A DNA stretch of 64,000 nucleotides from Ewingella sp. CoE-038-23. Lineage in GTDB: Bacteria; Pseudomonadota; Gammaproteobacteria; Enterobacterales; Enterobacteriaceae. The DNA lies in assembly GCF_040419245.1 (NCBI RefSeq), contig NZ_JAZHOH010000001.1:1798001-1862000 (forward strand). Direction: 5' to 3'. The notes under the pieces are model-generated. The model was not told the DNA's origin. It ran no database searches and was given only the letters and a program-made list of their open reading frames with translations. The position numbers and the translations under genes are program-made. Below are positions 8,699 to 16,928 of this stretch, in pieces. Every line of letters starts with the position of its first letter. The stretch's first letter is position 1.

Positions 8699-9217
8699 AT
8701 GAAAAAAAATATTACTGGTCTTGCTTTGTTGGTTGCTTCTGTAATCTCTTCTTCAGCTTTCGCTATTGACGGTACTATAAATTTTAAGGGCGACGTTATT
8801 AGTAACCCATGTACTGTTAGTGCAGCATCCAAAAATCTGGATGTTCAACTGGGTAAAATTGGTACTACAGCGTTTCCAACATCTGGATCTTTATCTGCTG
8901 CTCAAAAATTCACCTTGGTATTAACAGGTTGCCCTTCAACAGTGACCAGTGCCAAAGTGCGTTTTGATGGTACGCAAGTGGCGGGTGATAATACCGTATT
9001 AGCCGTTGCTACTGGTACAGGTAAAGCGACTGGCGTCGGTATTAAAATTTATGACAAAGATGATAACCCGATTAGTTTGTATCAAGATTCAGCGGCCTAT
9101 ACTTTAAAGACTACTGCTAATAACCTTGATTTCAAGGCACGTTATGTCTCTCTCTCTAGTACCGTCACCGCTGGTGCAGCAGAAGGTGCAGCCCAATTTA
9201 CAATTATATATCAATAA
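8699..9217 (+). CDS. Type 1-like fimbrial major subunit
   Basis: A pilin of 172 residues. The start ATG 8699 follows AAAGGA (8685-8690) and gives a Sec signal peptide ending SSAFA (~23). Mature features fit the FimA family: the first Cys in NPCTVSA, the second in LTGCPST about 40 residues on (disulphide), and a C-terminal FTIIYQ beta-strand with the penultimate Tyr used in chaperone recognition. The frame is open for 55 codons upstream, but those codons carry no signal peptide. First gene of the cluster; the hairpin after it should favour its high expression relative to the assembly genes. Confidence 0.9.
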   Translation: MKKNITGLALLVASVISSSAFAIDGTINFKGDVISNPCTVSAASKNLDVQLGKIGTTAFPTSGSLSAAQKFTLVLTGCPSTVTSAKVRFDGTQVAGDNTVLAVATGTGKATGVGIKIYDKDDNPISLYQDSAAYTLKTTANNLDFKARYVSLSSTVTAGAAEGAAQFTIIYQ

Positions 9218-9262
9218 ATCTCAGTCATTAAACACAATGGTTTAGAAGCGATTTGATATATC

Positions 9263-9291
9263 AGATCAGGGGTAGATATTGCCCTTGATCT
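9263..9291 (+). terminator. Stem-loop (attenuator) between major pilin and chaperone genes
   Basis: AGATCAGGG (9263-9271) pairs with CCCTTGATCT (9282-9291), with one bulged base and a 10-nt loop. Such a hairpin after the major pilin gene commonly protects or partly terminates the pilin message so that pilin exceeds chaperone and usher. Confidence 0.5.
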
Positions 9292-9319
9292 ATTTAAGAT
9301 ATTTTATTGGGTAAACATC

Positions 9320-10006
9320 ATGGAAAGATGGCGAGTTACGGTTATCACAGCATTTTTGCTGCTCATAACCACATCGGTACAAGCAGGGATTGTCATTGGC
9401 GGCACACGTCTTATTTACGAAGGTAATAAGAAAGAAGCATCAATCACTGTAAATAATCCTGACAAGGTTCCTTTCCTTATTCAATCCTGGGTAGACGGCG
9501 AGCTTGTTTCAGGGCAGAACAAAGCAGAAAAAGCGCCATTTCTCGCTACACCGCCATTATTCCGTCTGGATGCTGAACGGCAGAATGTTTTGCGCGTGGT
9601 ACGCGCCGGAGGAAATCTGCCGGAGGATAGGGAATCTATATTCTGGATGAATATCAAATCAATTCCTTATGCGGAAAAAAGAGAGAATACACTGCAAATT
9701 GCCGTCAAGACGCGGATTAAGTTGATATATAGACCTGCGGGTATCGAAACTACACCTGAAGATGCCGTAAAAAATCTGACATGGAAACGTACGGGAAATT
9801 CTGTGCAGATCACCAACTCTTCAGCCCACTATTTCACTTTCTTTAACGTCAAAATTAACGGCGCGGAAATTAAAGATGTCCCAATGGTGGCGCCATATTC
9901 AAACGCCAGTTTTACATTACCGAATAATATCTCCGGTAACACCTTAAGCTGGCAATATATCAACGATTATGGCGGCACAAGCCAATCATTTGTTCAGACA
10001 TTATGA
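9320..10006 (+). CDS. Periplasmic fimbrial chaperone (PapD/FimC family)
   Basis: A protein of 228 residues with a signal peptide ending SVQA. It has two Ig-like domains: the N-terminal strand with conserved Arg (GGTRLIYEG), the family signature TPPLFRLDAERQNVLRVVRA, and the conserved Lys in RIKLIYRP that anchors the pilin C-terminus. It binds pilins by donor-strand complementation in the periplasm and hands them to the usher at 10110-12665. Confidence 0.93.
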   Translation: MERWRVTVITAFLLLITTSVQAGIVIGGTRLIYEGNKKEASITVNNPDKVPFLIQSWVDGELVSGQNKAEKAPFLATPPLFRLDAERQNVLRVVRAGGNLPEDRESIFWMNIKSIPYAEKRENTLQIAVKTRIKLIYRPAGIETTPEDAVKNLTWKRTGNSVQITNSSAHYFTFFNVKINGAEIKDVPMVAPYSNASFTLPNNISGNTLSWQYINDYGGTSQSFVQTL

Positions 10007-10109
10007 TCGCTAATAGCCACTAAGTAGGCGTAAATAACGTCAGGGCGCTATGGATGCGCACTACCTATCACGCCGATTATTTGGCGGTGATAAGAATGGA
10101 ATCAAAATA

Positions 10110-12665
10110 ATGAAAAAACCGAAGAGTTACCGCTCAGTCGGCTTCAAACATTCCTATCTCGCTTGGTTCATCTCCTGCCAGCTTGCTGCAATGCTTGGCG
10201 GAGCCGGGATCGCGAACGCTGAGGAATATTTTAGTCCGGCTTTACTTGAAATAGATAACCCAATGCAGGGAAATGCTGATCTTTCAATTTTTGAAAAAAG
10301 TGGAAATCAGCCACCAGGGACTTATCGCGTTGATATTTATCTCAACGGGACAATGATCACCACACAGGATGTCAACTTTAACTTATTCACTGATGCAGCA
10401 GGAACCCAAAGCCTTCAACCCTGCCTAAATAGTGAGATGCTAAAAGAGTTGGGCGTCAAACTCGCGCTGTATCCAAAAATCAATGCAACGGATGAGTGCG
10501 TGAACCTCAGCCAGGATATTCCGCAGGCATCTGCACGTTTTGATTTTGAACAGCAGCGTTTAGACCTTAGCCTTCCTCAAGCAGCACTAAATCAACAGGC
10601 TCGTGGCTACGTATCTCCGGAAAAATGGGATAACGGTATTCCAGCATTGCTGATGAACTACAACTTCACCGGCGCCAACCAAGAAGCCAAAAATAGTATA
10701 TCCCAGGATAGGGACACCTATTATTTAAACCTCAGAACTGGCATTAACCTAGCCGATTGGCGATTGCGTAACTACTCCACGTGGAGCCGAGACGATGATG
10801 GTAAGGATCGCTGGAAATCGATTAATACCTATATGCAGCGTGATATTAAAGTATTAAAGAGCCAGTTAACTCTGGGTGATAGTGCTTCGCCAAGTGAAGT
10901 ATTTGATGCTGTTTCGTTTCGCGGTGCGCAACTGGCCTCTGACGATGACATGCTCCCTGACAGCATGAAAGGCTACTCGCCGGTAGTGCGTGGGATTGCG
11001 CGCAGTAATGCGCAGGTCACTATCAGGCAGAATGGTTATATTATTTATCAAAGCTATGTTGCACCGGGTCCATTTAATATTTCGGATCTCTATCCAACAT
11101 CTGGCTCTGGTGACTTACAGGTCACTATCAAAGAGGCCGACGGAAGTGAACAGAATTTGGTTGTTCCTTTCGCCGCTGTCCCGGTACTTCAGCGAGAAGG
11201 CCGACTCAAATATAGCCTGACCAGTGGTCAATACCGCTCAAGCAACAGTGATGTTGAGAAAGCAGTCTTTTCACAGGGCACTGCTATTTATGGCATGCGC
11301 TATGGGGCCACTGTTTACGGTGGGGTACAGGCTGCCACTAAATATCAGGCTTTAGTCGCTGGTTTGGGGCAAAATTTAGGGCGAATTGGTGCGTTGTCTG
11401 CTGATGTCACCCAGGCTTGGACCACTCAGCAAGATACCCCTAAAACCAGTGGTCAATCATATCGGTTGCGCTACGGGAAAAGCTTCGTAGAAACAGGGAC
11501 TAACTTCAGTCTTGCTAGCTACCGTTATTCAACGGCGGGTTTCTATACCCTGCAAGAAGCATTAGACAGTTATAACAACGGCAATAGCTATACTTCGGAT
11601 CAGAAAAAGAACCGTTTTGAGCTGACCATGAGCCAAAATCTGTGGCAGAAGGGCGGTGCGATTTCAGTCAGCATGGTTAAAGAAAAGTATTGGAATAATA
11701 ATCGCAGTACTGAATCTGTCGGAGTGGGATATAACAATACATGGTCTGGTATTTCGTATGGCCTGAATTACACCTACAACAAAAATGGTACGGACGGCTA
11801 CGGTTCCCGTACTTTATATACTGACCAAATTTTTGCCCTTAACGTCAGCATACCATTGAATAAATGGTTACCGGGCGGATACGCCACCTATGGTATGAGC
11901 ACCAGTAAAAAAGGCAATACCACTAATAACCTAGGCTTAAGTGGTACAGCTTTGGCTGATGATAATTTAAGTTATAACCTGAGTCAGGGCTATGGCAGTC
12001 AAGGTCAGGGATCCAGTGGAAGCGCCGCCGCCGATTATAAAGGGGGCCAAGGCGAATTCAATGTTGGCTATAGCTATGACAAAAACCAACGCCGTCTGAG
12101 TTATGGTTTAGAAGGTGGAGCGATAGTCCATGAAAATGGTTTAACCCTCTCTCAACCTTTAAGTGAAACCATGGTCTTGGTGAAAGCACCAGGGGCTGGA
12201 AATGTAAGAGTAACTGGCAACTCAGGCGTTATCACTGATGGGCGCGGATACGCGGTCGTACCTTATGCAACGCCATATCGTAATAACCAAATTGTGCTTG
12301 ATACTCAATCCCTGCCTGACGATGTAGATATCACCATGAGTTCAACATCGGTCATTCCTGCTCGAGGAGCTGTAGTACGTGCCGATTTCAACCCTCGCGT
12401 TGGCCAGCGTGTATTAATGACTCTTATCCGTAGTAATGGTGAGCCAGTGCCCTTTGGTGCCATGGTTACTGATCTTAGTAACAAGAGTTATAACGGAAAT
12501 ATCGTCGGTGACGGTGGTCAGGTTTATCTTACCGGGATGAGTGACTCAGGACGCTTAAGTGTGAAATGGGGTAATGCTGCATCGCAAACCTGCGAAGTGG
12601 ATTATCGCCTGCAAAAATCGATTGACGCTGCCAATATCGAGTTGTTGAAAGGGGAATGTCGATGA
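10110..12665 (+). CDS. Fimbrial outer-membrane usher (FimD/PapC family)
   Basis: A protein of 851 residues from ATG 10110, which gives a long signal peptide ending GIANA before EEYFSPALLEID, the usual mature start. Domains in order: N-terminal periplasmic domain, 24-strand barrel with the plug inserted around VVRGIARSNAQVTIRQNG, and two C-terminal domains with a closing Cys pair (QTCEVDY...GECR). An upstream in-frame ATG at 10050 would add 20 residues before the signal peptide and was not used. It forms the assembly pore and overlaps the adhesin gene by 4 bp. Confidence 0.92.
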   Translation: MKKPKSYRSVGFKHSYLAWFISCQLAAMLGGAGIANAEEYFSPALLEIDNPMQGNADLSIFEKSGNQPPGTYRVDIYLNGTMITTQDVNFNLFTDAAGTQSLQPCLNSEMLKELGVKLALYPKINATDECVNLSQDIPQASARFDFEQQRLDLSLPQAALNQQARGYVSPEKWDNGIPALLMNYNFTGANQEAKNSISQDRDTYYLNLRTGINLADWRLRNYSTWSRDDDGKDRWKSINTYMQRDIKVLKSQLTLGDSASPSEVFDAVSFRGAQLASDDDMLPDSMKGYSPVVRGIARSNAQVTIRQNGYIIYQSYVAPGPFNISDLYPTSGSGDLQVTIKEADGSEQNLVVPFAAVPVLQREGRLKYSLTSGQYRSSNSDVEKAVFSQGTAIYGMRYGATVYGGVQAATKYQALVAGLGQNLGRIGALSADVTQAWTTQQDTPKTSGQSYRLRYGKSFVETGTNFSLASYRYSTAGFYTLQEALDSYNNGNSYTSDQKKNRFELTMSQNLWQKGGAISVSMVKEKYWNNNRSTESVGVGYNNTWSGISYGLNYTYNKNGTDGYGSRTLYTDQIFALNVSIPLNKWLPGGYATYGMSTSKKGNTTNNLGLSGTALADDNLSYNLSQGYGSQGQGSSGSAAADYKGGQGEFNVGYSYDKNQRRLSYGLEGGAIVHENGLTLSQPLSETMVLVKAPGAGNVRVTGNSGVITDGRGYAVVPYATPYRNNQIVLDTQSLPDDVDITMSSTSVIPARGAVVRADFNPRVGQRVLMTLIRSNGEPVPFGAMVTDLSNKSYNGNIVGDGGQVYLTGMSDSGRLSVKWGNAASQTCEVDYRLQKSIDAANIELLKGECR

Positions 12666-13765
12666 AATGGAATTCGAATATGAATAATATAAATAGCACT
12701 GTTTTCTCGCAGTTAATGAACTCTGCCAAGAACAAAGTTGGATATGCCAGAGCGTTTACGCTGTTAGGGACGAGTATTGCATTATTCGCGTTTAGTGGAA
12801 CAGCAAATTCTGCTACCTGCGGGCCTGATACCAGTACTAAAGTATATAATTTTAATATGAATTATACCTTAACCACGCCATCAGAAAATACCGCGGGAAT
12901 GTTGAAGCCCAACGCGTTTAGCTGGAATACCGCGGGTGATTACATCATTCGATGCAATTGCCGTGGGGTTTTTTGGGCACCATACATTACCGCAAAAGTA
13001 CCTGAAAGTGGTGGGGTGGTTTATAACGATGGTACTAATAAATACTATGGGATAAGCCCTTACTTGGGGGTGGCTAGTAGTATTTTTGTCGCGGGTGGTT
13101 TAAGGAAAATTATCCCTGCACCTTTCCATATGAGCAATCAAAATCCTACGGGTACATCCTGTGAAAGAAGTGGTTCTTGGGAAACCGGTAATAAAGGTTC
13201 AGTTTCACTCTATTTTAGAAGAGCCTTCGTCGGCGTACAGACTATTCCAATGACAAAAGTTGTTGATATTTTTGTTGCTACTGATGGTGACAGTAAATCA
13301 ACAGTGCCCGTTTCTTCTGTTTATATGAGTGGAACAGTAACTGTACCCCAATCCTGCACTATCAACGGCGGCGGAGTGATCACTATTCCTTTCGGCGATA
13401 TTATCGCCACAAATATTAATACTAAAGGTGAGATGGCCAAAGGTTTTGTGCCTAAAAACCAGCAACTTAATGTCGCCTGTAACAATATTTCAGAGGGTGT
13501 CAAGGTGAGCCTTTCGTTTCAGGGGACGCCAGACCCAAGTGAACCCAGCGTCCTGGCAACCACTAACGAAAATGTCGGCGTAAAAATTGAAAATGCTTCA
13601 GGCGCAGTTATCCCACCAATAAGCGGAGACCTGCCTTTAAATATGAATTACGCGTCGCAATCTGCATCTACCCAGATAAAGCTCTACCCCATTAATACCA
13701 CTGGGCGAACACCGGGCACCGGTAATTTTACTGCGACTGCAACGATTCAGGCTGAGCTTGAGTAA
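12662..13765 (+). CDS. Two-domain fimbrial tip adhesin
   Basis: A protein of 367 residues; the start ATG 12662 overlaps the usher stop (ATGA) and follows AGGGG at 12650-12653. An unusually long N-terminus (~45 residues before SGTANSA cleavage) precedes a ~190-residue receptor-binding domain with an odd IIRCNCRG cysteine pair. The C-terminal pilin domain starts near QSCTINGGGVITIPFGDI and ends in a beta-strand (ATATIQAEL). The layout matches FimH-type adhesins; the binding domain resembles nothing I can name, so the receptor is unknown. Confidence 0.8.
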   Translation: MKWNSNMNNINSTVFSQLMNSAKNKVGYARAFTLLGTSIALFAFSGTANSATCGPDTSTKVYNFNMNYTLTTPSENTAGMLKPNAFSWNTAGDYIIRCNCRGVFWAPYITAKVPESGGVVYNDGTNKYYGISPYLGVASSIFVAGGLRKIIPAPFHMSNQNPTGTSCERSGSWETGNKGSVSLYFRRAFVGVQTIPMTKVVDIFVATDGDSKSTVPVSSVYMSGTVTVPQSCTINGGGVITIPFGDIIATNINTKGEMAKGFVPKNQQLNVACNNISEGVKVSLSFQGTPDPSEPSVLATTNENVGVKIENASGAVIPPISGDLPLNMNYASQSASTQIKLYPINTTGRTPGTGNFTATATIQAELE

Positions 13766-13784
13766 GCTGACAAGCAACATCCCA

Positions 13785-13811
13785 TAGCATTCACCTTAAA
13801 AGTGAATGCTA
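13785..13811 (+). terminator. 10-bp perfect stem-loop between adhesin and minor pilin genes
   Basis: TAGCATTCAC (13785-13794) and GTGAATGCTA (13802-13811) with a 7-nt loop and no T-run. It may stabilise or attenuate the transcript before the last fimbrial gene. Confidence 0.4.
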
Positions 13812-13835
13812 CTTAAAGGTTAGAAGGATGTAGAT

Positions 13836-14369
13836 ATGACGATTTTTACAGCGACGAAATTCAAGGTGATTTCGTCAATAATGCTGATTTTAAGTGCCAC
13901 CTCGTTTTCCTCAAAGTCAGCCACGACTTTGCAAATCACCGGCAATATAAAAGCCGCGGCTTGCCGGGTTAATTTCCCGACCTCTGGCGTTGAGGTAAAC
14001 CTGGGTGATGGTATACATCAATATGTTCTATCATCAGCTGGTTCAGCAGCACCCTGGGTGAATTTTAGTCTGCAATTGAGCGCATGCCCTGAAACCACCA
14101 AAAGTGTCACAATGACAGTGAATGGGACCCCAGCCTCCGCAGGCTCAGATACTTTTATCAACACAGGTTCGGCAACTAACCTACAGATCCAAGTACAAAA
14201 TATCAGTGACAGTCGGATGTTAGGTAACGGCGCCAATGTTACGCAGGCAATAGAGAGCGCAAGTTCTACGGCAAAGTTTAATTTACAAGCGCGTGCATAT
14301 ACTGTTTCCGGTAATGTCACCCCAGGATCAATAGTAGGCAGTATGCAGGTTAGCTTCACATATCAATAA
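13836..14369 (+). CDS. Fimbrial minor subunit (FimF/FimG-like)
   Basis: A protein of 177 residues with a signal peptide (~28 residues, ending near SSKSA), first Cys in AAACRVNFP, second in LSACPETTK, and a C-terminal MQVSFTYQ strand. These are the marks of a pilin-domain subunit that takes part in donor-strand exchange. Its place after the adhesin gene is unusual, since tip adhesins are often last; it may be a tip adaptor or a terminating subunit. AGAAGGA at 13821-13827 is its ribosome site. Confidence 0.85.
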   Translation: MTIFTATKFKVISSIMLILSATSFSSKSATTLQITGNIKAAACRVNFPTSGVEVNLGDGIHQYVLSSAGSAAPWVNFSLQLSACPETTKSVTMTVNGTPASAGSDTFINTGSATNLQIQVQNISDSRMLGNGANVTQAIESASSTAKFNLQARAYTVSGNVTPGSIVGSMQVSFTYQ

Positions 14370-14519
14370 GTAGTATTTTGATGCTGAGAAACGATGATAC
14401 TTTGTTCCTTTGAGTTTGTAATAAATAAAAGGACTTCACTATTGTTGCTAACTATTAGAAATGAAAGCGTTAAGCCAGTTTAATAACACTCTCTATTTTC
14501 CGAACATAAAGATGAGAAG

Positions 14520-15239
14520 ATGAATAATTTTCCAATGTCGCAGTTACACCGTTGTGCATCGTCATCATCCATGAAACCTCAAGCCGTTAAAAATAACGGG
14601 GTGATCATTATGGAGAGCTGCCCCGTGACAGCTTTAGGGATGCGTCGCCTTTTACTGGAGAGTTGCGATGTAGGTAAGGATATTATTCATACCAATTCGC
14701 TGGCGGACATCATGCCGCTAATTAAGGCTCATCGCCCAAAACTTTTATTGATGGATTTATGCGGGGAAAAAGAATCTGTTTTGGATGGATTAAGGCTTTT
14801 GCCTTCATTACATTCTCGCTGGCCGGAGGTAAAAGTTATTGTCTGCACCGCTTTTAGCGAATACAGAATACTTCAATTGGTCGTTTCATCAGGTGCTCAC
14901 GGCATTTTATTGAAAAGTGAGCCGACGATAGCCTTTGTTCAATGTATCTCGCAGATTGTATCAGGGGGGAACTTTTACAGCCCTAAGCTGCGACAGTTGT
15001 TGAGCTTATCAGACTCGGGAAAAGAGATAACTGCGCTGACACGACGCGAGTTGGATGTGTTGACCTATCTTTTTTCCGGTATGAATGTCTCTTCAGTGGC
15101 AGCGAAAATGCATCGTGATATCCGCACAATTAGCACTCATAAACGCAACGCCATGGCGAAGTTGGGATTTAAGAACGACAGTGAGCTGTTTGCACAAGGA
15201 ATATGGATGATGAAAGCTTGGCCCGGCGTTGTCTTCTGA
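14520..15239 (+). CDS. RcsB/FimW-like LuxR-family transcription regulator 1
   Basis: A protein of 239 residues with a receiver-like domain (~28-145) that keeps a phospho-acceptor-type Asp in LLLMDLCG and the conserved Lys in ILLKSEP, followed by a LuxR-type helix-turn-helix (~170-225: LTRRELDVLTYLFSGMNVSSVAAKM ... HKRNAMAKLG). The HTH resembles RcsB (KTISSQKKSAMMKLG). There is no sensor kinase nearby. Its position right after the fimbrial genes suggests it controls them, as FimW and MrkI do elsewhere (inference). The start is an ATG after GATGAGAAG. Confidence 0.8.
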   Translation: MNNFPMSQLHRCASSSSMKPQAVKNNGVIIMESCPVTALGMRRLLLESCDVGKDIIHTNSLADIMPLIKAHRPKLLLMDLCGEKESVLDGLRLLPSLHSRWPEVKVIVCTAFSEYRILQLVVSSGAHGILLKSEPTIAFVQCISQIVSGGNFYSPKLRQLLSLSDSGKEITALTRRELDVLTYLFSGMNVSSVAAKMHRDIRTISTHKRNAMAKLGFKNDSELFAQGIWMMKAWPGVVF

Positions 15240-15296
15240 CGTAATAACGGTCGGCCAATAAAACGGCATACATCTAATAATACAGGGAGTTATATT

Positions 15297-15950
15297 TTGC
15301 GTGTCATGCCAACTACACCACTCAAAATAGCATTAATGGATAGCAGCCCGCTAGCACTTGCCGGTCTATGCTATTTTCTTGATTCACTAGGTATCGTGAA
15401 AGATGTCATTTTGCAAGAAAACAGTCTTAAAAAGGTGAGCGAAGCCTTTATGTATCAGTCAGTTGATGTACTCGTCACTGATTTGTACAGCCAGAGTGAG
15501 TCCTTCATCGAAGGACGAGATATTATTCTAAATCTATGTTCGCAGTATCCTAATCTGATTATGATTGTCTACACATCTTGTCAGTCAGGAGAGCAAATGC
15601 GCCCCTTGCTTTGCGAGCCTAATATCAGTCTTATTGCACGTAGTGAGCCTTTAGCCAAAATTGTTGATTCTTTTAGGCAGGCTTTACAAGGGAGACGTTT
15701 TCTAAGCCAGAAGATCTGTGGCTATCTTGCCTTGCAAAATAGTTCAGCCGATCTCTCTGCTCGTCAACTTACCTGCAGTGAAAAGGAAGTGCTTAAGCAT
15801 CTGTTTAATGGAATGAGTCTGGGAGAAATTGCTACTCTGAGAAGTCTTAGTATTAAGACGATCAGTGCCCATAAGTGTAATGCTATGCGTAAATTATCCG
15901 TTAAAAATGATGCTGAATTATTTTTGATGAAAGATAAACTTTATCTCTAA
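15297..15950 (+). CDS. RcsB/FimW-like LuxR-family transcription regulator 2
   Basis: A protein of 217 residues, paralogous to the regulator at 14520-15239. The receiver-like domain keeps an Asp in VLVTDLYS, but the usual Lys is replaced (IARSEP), so phosphorylation control may be lost. HTH at ~155-208 (LTCSEKEVLKHLFNGMSLGEIA ... KTISAHKCNAMRKLSV). The TTG start at 15297 is chosen because GGGAG at 15285-15289 sits 7 nt upstream; the next ATG (15306) is 16 nt away. The two regulators may form heterodimers, as RcsB does with partners (inference). Confidence 0.78.
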   Translation: MRVMPTTPLKIALMDSSPLALAGLCYFLDSLGIVKDVILQENSLKKVSEAFMYQSVDVLVTDLYSQSESFIEGRDIILNLCSQYPNLIMIVYTSCQSGEQMRPLLCEPNISLIARSEPLAKIVDSFRQALQGRRFLSQKICGYLALQNSSADLSARQLTCSEKEVLKHLFNGMSLGEIATLRSLSIKTISAHKCNAMRKLSVKNDAELFLMKDKLYL

Positions 15951-15988
15951 ACATAGGGTATATCTAAAATAGGGTGCAGATAAGTAGG

Positions 15989-16019
15989 CTCGCCCTTCAA
16001 CTTTATAGTGAAGGGCGAG
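15989..16019. terminator. 11-bp perfect hairpin between convergent regulator and recombinase genes
   Basis: CTCGCCCTTCA (15989-15999) pairs with TGAAGGGCGAG (16009-16019) around a 9-nt loop, between the plus-strand regulator and the minus-strand recombinase stop. Likely a shared end signal for both, although no strong T-run follows on either strand. Confidence 0.55.
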
Positions 16020-16047
16020 AGTCAAACATCAGATTCGGCAACTGAGA

Positions 16048-16593
16048 TTAAATCTCTACCGCCACAAAATGTGGCGTATTGCTGGTAGTGTAAATAGCGG
16101 TGTTTTGAATATTACGATGCCCTAAATAATTTTGAATCAATCTTGTATCAAAGCCTTTATCGGCTAAAGCATAGCCGCAGGCATGCCTAAGCATATGGGG
16201 ATGAACCTGAGTATCCAGCCCGGCCATTTCGCCATATTTACGCACGAGTCGATAGAATTGCTGTCTGGAAAGCTGTCCGCCATGTTTTGATAGGAACAAC
16301 CAAGGGGTATCTGCATCTAAAAAGCCTGAACGTATCTGTAACCAATTTTCTATAGCTACAATTTCGCGGGGCTGCAAAGGGTGCTGGACAGTAAAACCGT
16401 TTTTTAAACGGGAAATGGAAATCCTTTTTGTTTGTAATTCGATATCACTGAACCGCAAATTAATTAACTCTGTCACGCGCAGTCCATGTATAAAACACAT
16501 TAACAACATGCATTCATCACGCGCACGGTTTTTACCCATTGCCGTTGCCGCAATCATTTTCTCTATTTCTTGCTGATTTAAAAAGTTCTGCAT
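16048..16593 (-). CDS. Tyrosine recombinase of FimB/FimE type
   Basis: A catalytic-domain-only recombinase of 181 residues, close to the ~200 residues of FimB and FimE and far shorter than phage integrases. All active-site residues are visible: Arg39 (HGLRVTEL), Lys64, His133 and Arg136 (HPHMLRHACG), His159 (LGHRNIQ) and the nucleophile Tyr168 (AIYTTS). Such enzymes flip short promoter-bearing segments to switch fimbriae on and off. It is on the opposite strand, 1.7 kb after the last pilin gene, not upstream of the major pilin as in E. coli. The target site was not found by eye. Confidence 0.88.
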   Translation of the reverse strand: MQNFLNQQEIEKMIAATAMGKNRARDECMLLMCFIHGLRVTELINLRFSDIELQTKRISISRLKNGFTVQHPLQPREIVAIENWLQIRSGFLDADTPWLFLSKHGGQLSRQQFYRLVRKYGEMAGLDTQVHPHMLRHACGYALADKGFDTRLIQNYLGHRNIQNTAIYTTSNTPHFVAVEI

Positions 16594-16928
16594 TATTTTG
16601 ATTACCTATCCATGGTTTTTTGATGGTGTATATATAACGATTTGTAAGAGTTAGTGCCGCTTATTTAATTATGTGGCTCCATTTCATGGCAATATGAGAG
16701 GAATTATGAAAGTTGTCATGAAAAAACCTTCGCTGGGTAAGTCACTCCGCGTTCTATAGTTGCGCGTGGCGTAATCTCAGCAATCACCTTCAAGCCATTT
16801 ATCTCAAGAATAACCCCCATTTATCCCCTTTGTTCCAGCAATCAGACCCACAAGGTTTTGGCATGCTATGCCTGAAATTGTATCCATGGCTTTTTGGCGA
16901 TGGATGATGCACCAACAGGAACCGACCG
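16594..16928. other. Intergenic region between recombinase and flhB
   Basis: 335 bp holding the divergent recombinase promoter region and the flhB leader. There is no remnant of cheZ, which precedes flhB in E. coli. A 17-codon frame with a GAGAGGA ribosome-like site lies at 16706-16759. No clear class II flagellar promoter or FlhDC box was identified. This looks like the right-hand junction between the AT-rich fimbrial segment and the flagellar block. Confidence 0.5.

Noticed and set aside
16048..16593. Prophage or integrative island integrase
   Set aside because: The protein is the size of FimB/FimE catalytic recombinases, and no phage genes, tRNA or att repeats are nearby.
16594..16928. 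Remnant of cheZ before flhB
   Set aside because: No frame resembling the CheZ C-terminus was found on either strand.
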